Source: Chromobacterium sinusclupearum
GTDB taxonomy: Bacteria > Pseudomonadota > Gammaproteobacteria > Burkholderiales > Chromobacteriaceae
Reading direction: 5' to 3'
Length of the DNA stretch: 64,000 nt
Assembly: GCF_002902845.1 (NCBI RefSeq)
Contig: NZ_PPTF01000005.1
Location: forward strand, 1-64,000
Shown piece by piece: positions 12,801 through 20,512 of the stretch. Numbering within the stretch: the first letter of the stretch is position 1; the number at the start of each line of letters is the position of its first letter. The position numbers were made by a program, and so were the translations under genes. Under the pieces are notes generated by a model that saw only the letters and a list, made by a program, of their open reading frames with translations, searched no databases and was not told the DNA's origin.

Positions 12801-15480
12801 GCGCATGCCCTTCCGCAAGGCCACCGCCTGGCTGGCGATCGAGCGTGAAGGGATTCTGGAAACCCGTGTGCTGGAGCTGGAAGGCAAGAACCCCACCATT
12901 GAATTAAAAGTTGAGCCGGACTGGACGCCCAATGTCTACGTCTCGGTGCTGGCGGTGCGCGGCCGCGTGCGCGACGTGCCGTGGTATTCGTTCTTCACCT
13001 GGGGCTGGAGGAGCCCGTCGGAATGGTGGGACGCCTACTGGAACGAAGGCGGCGACTACGCGCCGCCGACAGCGATGGTGGACTTGTCGCGCCCGGCCTT
13101 CAAGTACGGCGTCGCCGAAATCCAGGTAGGCGACGCCGCCAAGCGCCTCGACGTGTCAGTCACCCCGGCTCGCAAAACCTACGGCATACGCGAGAACGCC
13201 GAGGTCGCCATCCAGGTGAAGCTGCCCAACGGCAAACCGGCGCCGGCCGGCACCGAGGTGGCCTTCGCCGCCGTGGACCAAGCCCTGCTGGAGCTGCAGC
13301 CCAACCACAGCTGGGAACTGATGCAGGCCATGTACCAGCGCCACAGCTACGGCGTGGAAACCGCCACGGCGCAGCTGGAAGTGGTGGGCAAGCGCCACTA
13401 TGGCCGCAAATCGTTGCCGCCGGGCGGCGGCGGGGGCAAGGCGCCGACGCGGGAGCTGCTGGATACGCTGCTGACCTGGCAGCCGCGCGTCGTGCTGGAC
13501 GCCAACGGCAGCGCCCGGATCAAGGTGCCGATCAACGACGCCCTCACCCGCTTCCGCCTGGTAGCCGTGGCCGACGTCGGCAATGATCTGTTCGGCAGCG
13601 GCGAAGCCGAGATCAACGTCACGCAGGACCTGCAGCTGACATCCGGCATTCCGCCGCTGGCGCGCGAGGGCGACCAGTTCGCCGCCGGCGTCACCGTGCG
13701 CAACGGCGGCGACAAACCGCTGCAGGTCAAGGTTTCCGCCAGCGCGCCCGGCCTGCCGGCGCTGCCGCCGCGCCAGATCAGCCTGCCGGTGGGCGAAGCC
13801 CGTCCCATCAGCTGGCAGGTCACGGTGCCGGAAGGCGTCAAAACGCTGCAATGGACCTTCGCCGCGCAACAGGTGGACGGCAAGGCGGCCGACAAGCTGG
13901 CCATCAGCCAGCAGATCGATCCCGCCGTGCCGGTGACGGTGGAACAGGCCACGCTGCAACGCGTGTCGCCGGAGCTGTCCATTCCGGTGGCGCCGCCCCC
14001 GGGCGCCCTGCCGGGACGCGGCGGCATCCGCGTCAGCCTGCAAGCCAAGCTGGGCAACAGCCTGCCCGGCGTTCGCCGCTGGTTCGAAGACTATCCATAT
14101 GTGTGCCTGGAGCAACGCAGCTCCGTCGCGCTGGGCCTGGCCGACGCCAAGCGCTGGAGCCAGCTGATGAGCGAACTGCCGCTGTACCTAGACGGCAACG
14201 GCCTAGCCGCCTACTTCCCGCTTGGCGAAGGCGCGCCGGACCGCGGCAGCGACGTGCTGACCAGCTATCTGCTGGCCGCGTCGCATGAGGCCGGGATGGC
14301 GATTCCGGAAGGTCCGCGCGGCAAGATGCTGGATGGGCTATCCGCCTTCGTCGAGGGCAAACTCAAGCGCGATTTGCCCAGCAGCCGCCAGGATGCAGAC
14401 GCGCGCCGCCTCGCCGCCATGGAGGCGCTGGCGCGCTACGGCCGTTTCCACCCGGCCATGCTGGACGTGCTGGACCTGAACCCGCAGAAAATGGGCACGG
14501 CCATGCTGGTGGACTGGCTGTCGCTGCTGAACCACGTGGCAGACATCCCGCAGCGCGCCAGCCGCATCAGCGAGGCGTCCAATCTGCTGCGCGCGCGGCT
14601 CACTTATCAAGGCGCCAGGATGGGCTTCAGCACCGAGGCCAGCGACAACGCGTGGTGGCTGATGGGCAATGGCGACGTCAACGCCGCCAGGCTGCTGTTG
14701 GCCGCCCGCCAATTGCCGGACTGGCAGACCGACTTGCCCAGGCTGCTGACCGGGCTGCTGGGCCGCCAGCAGCGCGGCCACTGGAGCACCACCACCGCCA
14801 ATCAATGGGGCGCGCTGGCGGTCGGGCAGTTCTCGCGCCAGTTCGAAACCACCCCAGTGAGCGGCCAGACCCGCGCGCAACTCGGCAAAACCAGCCTGAG
14901 CCTCCCCTGGCCGCAGGAGGGCGTGAAACAGCTGGGCTTGCTGCCGTGGCCTGCCGGCCCGGCCAGCCTGCAGCTGAAGCACGCCGGAGCCGGCGCGCCA
15001 TGGGCCACGATCCAGGCCGAAGCGGCCATCCCGCTGAAAACTCCGCGCTACGCCGGCTACAGCATCAAGAAGACGCTGACGCCGGTGAGCCAGAAAGCAG
15101 CGGGCCGATATCAACCGGGCGACGTGGTGAAAGTCACGCTGGACATCCGCGCGCAGAGCGATATGAGCTGGGTGGTAGTGGACGACCCGATCCCCGCCGG
15201 CGCCACCATACAAGGCGGCGGCCTGGGCCGAGACTCCGCCATCGACGCCAAATCCGGCAGCGACGGCGACTACGCCGACTACATCGAACGCCGCTTCGCC
15301 GGCTACCGCGCCTACTACGGCTACGTGCCGCGCGGCGAGCTGAAGGTGGAATACACCATGCGCCTGAACAACCCGGGCGTCTTCAAGCTGCCGCCGACAC
15401 GCGTCGAGGCAATGTATGCGCCTGAGGTGTTCGGCATGCTGCCGAATCCGCTGTTCAAAGTCGTAGATGACGGCAAATGA
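9802..15480 (+). CDS. Bacterial alpha-2-macroglobulin with thioester motif
   Basis: A 1892-residue exported protein. A signal peptide (MKILARAALTVALFIHAVGAAAG) has no lipobox cysteine, so it is predicted to be soluble in the periplasm. E. coli YfhM is instead a lipoprotein. Macroglobulin-like beta domains fill the first half (for example the LDRPLFRAGETVSMKHLLR signature of MG3-type repeats). A glycine-rich stretch near residue 1206 may be the protease bait region. The A2M signature (LLTWQPRVVLDANG) follows, then the complement-like helical domain with the thioester Cys1435-Leu-Glu-Gln1438. Such proteins are thought to trap incoming proteases and pair with PBP1C for envelope repair. The pbpC homologue lies one gene downstream. 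An alternative ATG at 9769 has a GGTGG site and would lengthen the signal n-region. Confidence 0.92.
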   Translation: MKILARAALTVALFIHAVGAAAGVVTFSPQGEVKEVSQVRATFSSSMIALGNSAAPAPFAWSCGLKGKGHWVDDKTWALDLPETPPANTDCRFTLKPGLKDQQGDPVSGPAFRFFTGQPIIRQSWPDNGRIEEDQAFVLRFNAPNVQPSSLYCQSSSLPERIPARPLSAPDRAALLKHLKLEKDAARMLTVRCDQRLAPDSALSLIHLRGAGKPDKLDFQVRPAFSAAMRCQRENAKGPCTPFKAIELNFSSPVPEKLAMAARLSGAGAERAPQAQQRVKGEPVDSIRFEPPFPPLETLTLTLPKDFRDEIGRTLLNAGRFPLAIKLGDYPPLAKFAAAPFGIIESGADAALPITLRGVEPNLGIKTVQLGGQALRLSRDADIMSWLAKVQRYHESYLPAGKDKTIESRRVSLLNKNRDAAPLKLPSQPDKSGKWPFEVVGIPLPKPGLYVVEVSSRLLGKSLLGADKPMYVRSAALVTNMAVHLKRSGENASVWVTTLDKGKPVPDAAIHIYNCKGEALWAGKTDKNGIATAGMQLNGGECSNEELSGLFVTARARDAQGDDDVSFVRSSWNRGIESWRFPFPTQWNDTPSILAHTILDRPLFRAGETVSMKHLLRVQTGKGLGQLRPNQLPQQLRIVHDGSGDEIKLPLTWRAGRYAESSYAIPKEAKLGEYTLYLERKGTRSPDDQGKPSSPELDGYSLQSGGFRVEEFRLPAMTGRIFTAKGANIGAKQVPLSVSMAWGNGGPAKDWPVEVSAMLADSYTHIKAYSDFSFSPPQRGADRSDASLDGKVVLDKAALKLDANGNGKALIDKLPKLDRRYDLVTEAAYRDPNGETQTISRRIPLWPAALQVGVSVDSWITAGRALKLKAVVLDTAGKPLAKQDVKVTLREHRYLSSRKRLVGGFYAWDHNEETEDKGKVCSGTTDARGLVFCDINLKDAGDMELIAEAKDEQGNVAQAAQSVWVSKHDELWFDVDNNDRIDILAEKTSYLPGETARFQVRMPFRKATAWLAIEREGILETRVLELEGKNPTIELKVEPDWTPNVYVSVLAVRGRVRDVPWYSFFTWGWRSPSEWWDAYWNEGGDYAPPTAMVDLSRPAFKYGVAEIQVGDAAKRLDVSVTPARKTYGIRENAEVAIQVKLPNGKPAPAGTEVAFAAVDQALLELQPNHSWELMQAMYQRHSYGVETATAQLEVVGKRHYGRKSLPPGGGGGKAPTRELLDTLLTWQPRVVLDANGSARIKVPINDALTRFRLVAVADVGNDLFGSGEAEINVTQDLQLTSGIPPLAREGDQFAAGVTVRNGGDKPLQVKVSASAPGLPALPPRQISLPVGEARPISWQVTVPEGVKTLQWTFAAQQVDGKAADKLAISQQIDPAVPVTVEQATLQRVSPELSIPVAPPPGALPGRGGIRVSLQAKLGNSLPGVRRWFEDYPYVCLEQRSSVALGLADAKRWSQLMSELPLYLDGNGLAAYFPLGEGAPDRGSDVLTSYLLAASHEAGMAIPEGPRGKMLDGLSAFVEGKLKRDLPSSRQDADARRLAAMEALARYGRFHPAMLDVLDLNPQKMGTAMLVDWLSLLNHVADIPQRASRISEASNLLRARLTYQGARMGFSTEASDNAWWLMGNGDVNAARLLLAARQLPDWQTDLPRLLTGLLGRQQRGHWSTTTANQWGALAVGQFSRQFETTPVSGQTRAQLGKTSLSLPWPQEGVKQLGLLPWPAGPASLQLKHAGAGAPWATIQAEAAIPLKTPRYAGYSIKKTLTPVSQKAAGRYQPGDVVKVTLDIRAQSDMSWVVVDDPIPAGATIQGGGLGRDSAIDAKSGSDGDYADYIERRFAGYRAYYGYVPRGELKVEYTMRLNNPGVFKLPPTRVEAMYAPEVFGMLPNPLFKVVDDGK

Positions 15481-15485
15481 TGCCG

Positions 15486-15519
15486 CGCGGCCCCTCTCCA
15501 GATGTGGGGAGGGGCCGCG
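15486..15519 (+). terminator. GC-rich hairpin after the macroglobulin gene
   Basis: An 11-bp perfect stem (CGCGGCCCCTC and GAGGGGCCGCG) with a 12-base loop begins five bases after the stop codon. It lacks a T-run, so it may terminate weakly or stabilise the 3' end. Confidence 0.55.
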
Positions 15520-15565
15520 TCATCCGCCCACCCTGCCTGGATTAGGACGGACCGGCGTGCCGAAA

Positions 15566-15636
15566 GACATTTTGCCAAATTGCTAATTTTTGCTTTAAAA
15601 CGAATTGAAATTGCAATATGGATTTTGCAAAATGTC
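15566..15636. repeat. AT-rich intergenic island bounded by a 10-bp inverted repeat
   Basis: GACATTTTGC at 15566-15575 and its exact complement GCAAAATGTC at 15627-15636 flank 51 bases of A/T-rich DNA with further TTTTTGC and TTTTGC motifs. It lies about 135 bases upstream of the next gene in a GC-rich genome. It may be an operator or a looped regulator site for the solute-binding-like gene; nothing here codes. Confidence 0.5.
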
Positions 15637-15771
15637 CAAACAGCCACTACTGGCCAGGCGGAGTAGAGAGATCATCCGCAAGCCAGAGGGCTCAAGGCAG
15701 GCAGGAAACGCCGGCGTTTTATCGTTAACAACCATTGATGGATTTGCTGCTGCCGCTCAGCCGCCCCGACC

Positions 15772-16686
15772 ATGCCGCACCGCCTCACAAGATCGCCGCT
15801 CTGCCGGTTGCTCAACCTTCTCGCTTGTGCGGCATGCGCGTTCCTGACTGCTTTATCCGCTCACGGAGCGAACGAATCGACGCTAAGATGCGCGCCATCC
15901 GGCGCGCTCTACGACTACCGCTGGGCCTTGCTGAAATTAGCGCTGGATCATACCCGGCCCACGGGCAGCCCCTACCGGATCGACCAGGTGGACAGTTCCC
16001 GGACTACGCAATCTCGCCTGATGGCGATGATGCAAGCCGGGGCGCTGGATGTGATGGCCTTGCCGCCCAACCCGGAGCGGGAAGCGCATATGCGGCCGAT
16101 CCGCGTCGACATACTGCGCGGCATGCTGGGCTATCGCGTCTTGCTGATCCGCAAGTCTGATGCGGCATGGTTCCAACGCCTGCAGCCCGTCGATCTGAAA
16201 AGCAAAATCAAACTCGGCTTCAACAGCCAGTGGGCGGATCTGGCCATTCTGCAGGCCAATGGCTTCCAGGTGGTGGCCAGCCCCGGTTACGAGGGCTTGT
16301 TCGCCATGCTGGATGCCCGTCGCTTCGATGCCTTTCCGCGCGGTCTCAACGAATTCTCCAAAGAGTTGACGCAGTACGGCTCGCGCTATCCCGAGCTGGC
16401 CGTGGACAAGACTTATGCCTTCTTCACGCCGTATCCGGTGTATTTCTGGGTGCGCCGCGGCAATGAGGCCTTGGCTCGGCAGATAGAAAACGGCCTGAAC
16501 CTGGCGCTGCGCGATGGCTCTTTCAAGAAACTCTTCATCCAATACCATCAGCAGGAGATAAGCCTGCTGAAACGAGAAAATCACCGGGTGCTGTTTCTCA
16601 ACAATCCCATGCTGCCGCGCCAGGGCGCGGATCAAGATTACAGCTGGTGGCTGCCTAAATCCGTCAAGATAGAGCGCTTGCCTTAG
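15772..16686 (+). CDS. Periplasmic solute-binding-like protein (family 3 type), between A2M and pbpC
   Basis: A 304-residue protein. A signal peptide ends at about residue 33 (ALSAHGANES). The body then resembles extracellular amino-acid-binding domains of family 3, with a two-lobe pattern: a segment ALDVMALPPNPERE followed by MRPIRVDILRGMLGYRVLLI and LKSKIKLGFNSQWADLAILQANGF, and the C-terminal ENGLNLALRDGSFKKLF typical of the family. No permease or ATPase genes are nearby, so it may be an orphan sensor or binder rather than part of an ABC importer. No clear ribosome site precedes the ATG. An A/T-rich inverted-repeat region lies upstream. Its position between alpha-2-macroglobulin and pbpC suggests an envelope role, but the ligand is unknown. 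Confidence 0.8.
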   Translation: MPHRLTRSPLCRLLNLLACAACAFLTALSAHGANESTLRCAPSGALYDYRWALLKLALDHTRPTGSPYRIDQVDSSRTTQSRLMAMMQAGALDVMALPPNPEREAHMRPIRVDILRGMLGYRVLLIRKSDAAWFQRLQPVDLKSKIKLGFNSQWADLAILQANGFQVVASPGYEGLFAMLDARRFDAFPRGLNEFSKELTQYGSRYPELAVDKTYAFFTPYPVYFWVRRGNEALARQIENGLNLALRDGSFKKLFIQYHQQEISLLKRENHRVLFLNNPMLPRQGADQDYSWWLPKSVKIERLP

Positions 16687-16766
16687 CAGCCGCGCCAAGG
16701 ATTTGTCAGCAACCATCCCGCCGCTTCCCGTATCATGCCAAGCATTCCTTCCCCTCTGCGTTAGGC

Positions 16767-18995
16767 ATGGCACGTTCATACCCTTGCTGGCTTCACCCCT
16801 TGCTCCCAAGCCGGGCGGCTCTATTTTTCATGGCCATTGGCTCCGCGCCCCGGCCATGGTCGATCTGCGCGCTTTGCCTGGCGCTGCTGACCACGCCCGC
16901 CTGGAGCCAACCATCCTTCAAGGAGGTCAAGGCCGCCTGGCAGCCATCCGACGTCGTGCTGTTGGACCGTCATGGCCAAACGCTTCAGCGCTTGCGCATC
17001 GACAAGCAGGCGCGGCGGCAGGACTGGGTCAGCCTGGCCGACACCTCGCCGGCGTTTCGCCAGGCGCTGGTGATGTCCGAAGACAAGCGTTTCTACCAAC
17101 ACAGCGGGGTGGACTGGTCCGGCGCGGCTGCGGCGGCCTGGGCCAACCTGTGGAACACCCGCACCCGCGGCGCCTCCACGCTGACCATGCAACTAGCCGG
17201 CCTGCTGGACGAGGATCTGAAGGTGGCCAAGGGCGGGCGCAGCCTGTGGCAGAAGATGGGCCAAACCTGGTCAGCCGCCTGGCTGGAGCGGCACTGGACC
17301 AAGGCGGAAATCCTTGAGGCGTATCTGAATCTAGTCGGCTTTCGCGGCGAGCTGGTGGGGCTGTCCGCCCTGTCGTCTACGCTATTCGGCAAATTGCCGG
17401 CCGGGCTGAATCTGGAAGAGTCCGCCATTGCGGTGGCGCTGATCCGCGCGCCGAATGCCGCCCCGGACCGGGTGGCGGCGCGCGCCTGCCGCATTCTGCA
17501 AGACATGGGCCGCAAGCCGGACTGCAACGTGGTAACCGTGCGCGCCAGCCAGGCGCTGGCCAAGAGCCGCGCCGCCAATCCGCTGGCGGAACAGGACGCG
17601 CCGCACTTTGCGCGCAAGCTGCTGCAGACGCGCGGCTACGCCGCAGGCAGCCGCGTCGCCACCACGCTGGACCTGCCGTTGCAGCGCTTCGCCGCCGCCG
17701 CGCTGCGCCGCCATCTGGCGGCGTTGTCGCAGCGCAATGTGCAGGACGGCGCGCTGGTGGTGCTGGACAACCGCAGCGGCGACATCCTGGCCTGGGTCGG
17801 CTCCAGCGGACGCGGCCTGTCCAATGCATCCGAGGTGGACGGCGTGACCGCCTTGCGCCAGGCCGGCTCCACGCTGAAACCGTTTCTGTATCAGCTGGCG
17901 CTGGAGAAGCATTACCTGACCGCCGCCTCGCTGCTGGACGACAGCCCGCTGGATCTGCAAACCGGCGCGGGGCTGTACGCGCCTCAGAACTATTCCAAAG
18001 ACTTCAAGGGCCTGGTGCCGGTTCGCACCGCGCTGGCCTCGTCGCTGAACATCCCGGCGGTGCGGACCATAGAAATGGTCAGCCCCAACGCGCTGCGCGA
18101 CCGCCTGGTCAAGCTGGGCCTGGCCAGCCTGACCGAGGATGGCGATTACTACGGCTACAGCCTGGCGCTGGGCGCGGCCGATATCCGCCTGCTGGACCTG
18201 GCCAACGCCTACCGCACGCTGGCCAACCAGGGCCTGGCCAGCCCGCCGCGCTGGACGCTGGCCGACGCCAAAGCCAAGCCGGTCCGCCAACTGGATGCCG
18301 CCAGCAGCTTCATCATTGCCGACATCCTGTCCGACCGCGCCGCGCGCGCGCTGACCTTCGGCCTGGAAAACGCCTTGTCGACGCGCTACTGGAGCGCCGT
18401 GAAAACCGGCACCAGCAAGGACATGCGCGACAACTGGGCCGTGGGTTTCTCGCGCCGCTTCACCGTTGCCGCATGGGTGGGCAACGCCAGCGGCGAGCCG
18501 ATGTGGGATGTTTCCGGCATGCACGGCGCGGCGCCGGTGTGGCAGGCGGTGCTGGACCGCGCCCAGCAATCCGCCCCGGCATCCTCCCCGCCGGCCGCGC
18601 CGCCAGGTTTGGTCCAGCAACGCGTGCGCTATCAGGGCGACGTGGCGGCCAGCCGACTGGAATGGTTCCTCGCCGGGACCGAACGCTCGCTGATCGTGCC
18701 GCAGCGCGGCAGCGCGGCCAACCTGACGCCCGGCATCGTCGCGCCGGTGGAGGGCAGCATCTTCGCGCTCGATCCGGACGTCCCGCCGGCCAATCAGCGC
18801 ATGGTGCTGCGCGCGCGCGGGGTCAGCAACCCCCAATGGTGGCTGAACGGCAAGCGGCTGGGCAAAGGCATGGCCTTGCCGTGGTTTCCATGGCCGGGCC
18901 GGCATCGGCTGGAGCTGCGCGGCGGCGATGGCAAGGTGGTGGATGCGGTAAGGTTTGAGGTGCGGGGCGCCTCCTTGCGCCCCAAACCGCGCTGA
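16767..18995 (+). CDS. pbpC: Penicillin-binding protein 1C
   Basis: A 742-residue bifunctional peptidoglycan synthase. An N-terminal membrane helix or signal (SICALCLALLTTPAWS) is followed by the GT51 glycosyltransferase with catalytic Glu105 in MSEDKRFYQHSGVDW. The transpeptidase has Ser368-Thr-Leu-Lys371, the SSLN box at 425-428 and the KTGTS box at 546-550. The C-terminal BiPBP_C-type domain (EGSIFALDPDVP through RHRLELRG) is characteristic of PBP1C. It polymerises and crosslinks glycan at the inner membrane. PbpC genes are often beside alpha-2-macroglobulin genes, as here. The start has only a weak AGG ahead; a later ATG at 16830 is an alternative but lacks a site. Confidence 0.95.
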   Translation: MARSYPCWLHPLLPSRAALFFMAIGSAPRPWSICALCLALLTTPAWSQPSFKEVKAAWQPSDVVLLDRHGQTLQRLRIDKQARRQDWVSLADTSPAFRQALVMSEDKRFYQHSGVDWSGAAAAAWANLWNTRTRGASTLTMQLAGLLDEDLKVAKGGRSLWQKMGQTWSAAWLERHWTKAEILEAYLNLVGFRGELVGLSALSSTLFGKLPAGLNLEESAIAVALIRAPNAAPDRVAARACRILQDMGRKPDCNVVTVRASQALAKSRAANPLAEQDAPHFARKLLQTRGYAAGSRVATTLDLPLQRFAAAALRRHLAALSQRNVQDGALVVLDNRSGDILAWVGSSGRGLSNASEVDGVTALRQAGSTLKPFLYQLALEKHYLTAASLLDDSPLDLQTGAGLYAPQNYSKDFKGLVPVRTALASSLNIPAVRTIEMVSPNALRDRLVKLGLASLTEDGDYYGYSLALGAADIRLLDLANAYRTLANQGLASPPRWTLADAKAKPVRQLDAASSFIIADILSDRAARALTFGLENALSTRYWSAVKTGTSKDMRDNWAVGFSRRFTVAAWVGNASGEPMWDVSGMHGAAPVWQAVLDRAQQSAPASSPPAAPPGLVQQRVRYQGDVAASRLEWFLAGTERSLIVPQRGSAANLTPGIVAPVEGSIFALDPDVPPANQRMVLRARGVSNPQWWLNGKRLGKGMALPWFPWPGRHRLELRGGDGKVVDAVRFEVRGASLRPKPR

Positions 18996-19006
18996 GGCGC
19001 CGCGGA

Positions 19007-19741
19007 TTACGGTTTGGCCTTGCGTTGCCGCAGCGCCTGCATCAGTTGATCGGCGCGCAGGGCCGCGGCCGTCTTCTGCTGCTCGGTCAACGCCTGGTAG
19101 TCCTTGGTTTTCAGGAACCAGTCGGCGCTGAGCGCATCGCCGGCGCGGCGCGCCACGACATTCCAGGCAGCGGCTTCTTCCGGCTGTTTTTCCAGCAAAT
19201 AGCTTTCCGAGATCATCGCCGCGGCATGCGCGTTGCCAGCCGCATAGGCTTGCTGCAAAGCCTCTCTGGCCTCCTCTCGATAATGAAAGCCAGGCTCATA
19301 GTCCGGCTCGCGCGGATGGCCATCGAGTTGGAACAGATAACGCTCCGCCAGATGGGTCAGCGCTTGCGGATCGCCATGGCGCGCCTGCTCGCGCAGCTCG
19401 GCCAGCGACATGCGGTAATAGCGCGCGTCGATCTGATAACCCAGCTTGCGCAGCTGCTGCTTGCGCGCCTTTTCCTCCGCGCTGTCCTGCGCCTCTGCCG
19501 GATGCTGCCCGGATGATGGCATCGCGGAATCGCCGCCCACCGCGAAGCTGAAACCCTCCGCCACAGGCTTGGTGCCGCCCTGGCCTGCCGCTTCCCCCGT
19601 CCCGTTCCGCAGCTCGATGCCGGCTTGCGCCGCGAGGGCCGGCTGGCCGCCGGCCCCTGCGGAGTGAACGGGCAGCCAGAACCATGCCGCCGCGGCCGCT
19701 GTCCCGGCAGCCGCAATCAACAGTAAGGTTGCCCTTTTCAT
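19007..19741 (-). CDS. Exported Sel1/TPR-like protein of unknown function
   Basis: A 244-residue protein with an N-terminal membrane or signal segment (LLLIAAAGTAAAAAWFWL). It is followed by a low-complexity Gly/Ala/Gln region and a helical C-terminal half with Sel1-like spacing (ARHGDPQALTHLAERYL, AYAAGNAHAAAMISESYLL, QPEEAAAWNVVARRAGD). Sel1-like repeats usually mediate protein contacts. The start codon lies two bases after the stop of the zinc peptidase gene, so the two are translationally coupled and probably act together in the envelope. The 3' end converges on pbpC with a 12-base gap. I do not recognise a specific family. Confidence 0.75.
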   Translation of the reverse strand: MKRATLLLIAAAGTAAAAAWFWLPVHSAGAGGQPALAAQAGIELRNGTGEAAGQGGTKPVAEGFSFAVGGDSAMPSSGQHPAEAQDSAEEKARKQQLRKLGYQIDARYYRMSLAELREQARHGDPQALTHLAERYLFQLDGHPREPDYEPGFHYREEAREALQQAYAAGNAHAAAMISESYLLEKQPEEAAAWNVVARRAGDALSADWFLKTKDYQALTEQQKTAAALRADQLMQALRQRKAKP

Positions 19742-19743
19742 CG

Positions 19744-20289
19744 TCAGATCCGCGTCATGCAGCTATTGAAGCCATTGGCGTAGCCATAGCGCGAGTAGTA
19801 GTCGCGCTGCGACGGGGTGCCATGCTCCTGGTAATCCGCCGCGTCGCGCGCCGAGGCCACCGCGTTCTCGATGAAGCTGGGGTAGCGCAGATTGGTTTCG
19901 GCGTATTTGGCGAAAGTGCCGCCCACGCAATCCGCCTGCAGCTCCTGCATCGGCGGCCGGCGGTCGATCCCGCGAGTGAATTGAACAGAATGCCCCCACT
20001 CATGCGCCAGGATGAACTTGGCCACATAGTTGCCATAGCTGTTCTCCTGCTGCTGCAGGAAACTGGTGCCAACGCTGATGGTATACGGGCCGCAGGCCAT
20101 GGCGCTGGTCTCCGGCTCGCCGCAAGCATTTTGGTCCACATAGACTGTGGGCCTGGCGTAACTGCCCAGAAAACCGCGAATCTCGCCGGCGCTGGCCTGG
20201 ATGTAGCTGTTGTTCACCGGCATCGCCAGCGCGCCTTGGCCTGCCAGAGCCGCCCCGAGGACGAACAGGCGGATGAATCGATGGGTCAT
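19744..20289 (-). CDS. Exported neutral zinc metallopeptidase-like protein
   Basis: A 181-residue protein with a cleavable signal peptide (ending around ALA at residue 22) and a zincin motif His96-Glu97-Trp-Gly-His100 in LAHEWGHSVQF. The third-ligand region is ELQADCVGG (Glu116, Asp120). The combination of HExxH and ELQAD resembles the YpfJ-type putative neutral zinc peptidases (PF04228), but the protein is shorter. Several cysteines (56, 66, 121 and near the C-terminus) could form disulfides in the periplasm. I chose the ATG at 20289 because AAGGAG lies eight bases ahead. The downstream Sel1-like gene starts two bases after its stop. Substrate unknown. Confidence 0.82.
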   Translation of the reverse strand: MTHRFIRLFVLGAALAGQGALAMPVNNSYIQASAGEIRGFLGSYARPTVYVDQNACGEPETSAMACGPYTISVGTSFLQQQENSYGNYVAKFILAHEWGHSVQFTRGIDRRPPMQELQADCVGGTFAKYAETNLRYPSFIENAVASARDAADYQEHGTPSQRDYYSRYGYANGFNSCMTRI

Positions 20290-20331
20290 GATCTCTTTCT
20301 CCTTGTTGTGTGGTGCCACGGAGATTTATTT

Positions 20332-20401
20332 ATGCAATATGGGTATTGAAGTTTGAAAGAATCAATTCTGCTAAACGCCCAACTTGATATGCATATTGCA
20401 T
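20332..20401. repeat. Inverted ATGCAATAT/ATATTGCAT pair upstream of the zinc peptidase gene
   Basis: A 9-base motif at 20332-20340 has an exact inverted copy at 20393-20401, in A/T-rich DNA 43-112 bases upstream of the peptidase start. The pair could be a regulator site or flank the promoter. The sequence TGCAATATGG here also occurs at 15612-15621. Confidence 0.4.
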
Positions 20402-20459
20402 TTCATGGCTTTATCGTCCCCTCCCGCCAGAGTCCCCCGAAAAACAACCACCCAAAACT

Positions 20460-20488
20460 AAAGCGAGCCGCCTCTCGGCGCTCGCTTT
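20460..20488 (-). terminator. Terminator downstream of the SDR gene
   Basis: The stem AAAGCGAG and CTCGCTTT is followed on the minus strand by TAGTTTT and on the plus strand by GGTTTTT. It lies 25 bases past the SDR stop and before the zinc peptidase promoter region. Confidence 0.75.
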
Positions 20489-20512
20489 GGTTTTTCACTT
20501 CCCGTCCCAGGC

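Noticed and set aside
15735..16160. Open frame overlapping the start of the solute-binding-like gene
   Set aside because: It overlaps a gene with a signal peptide and family-like sequence in another frame, and has low-complexity composition.
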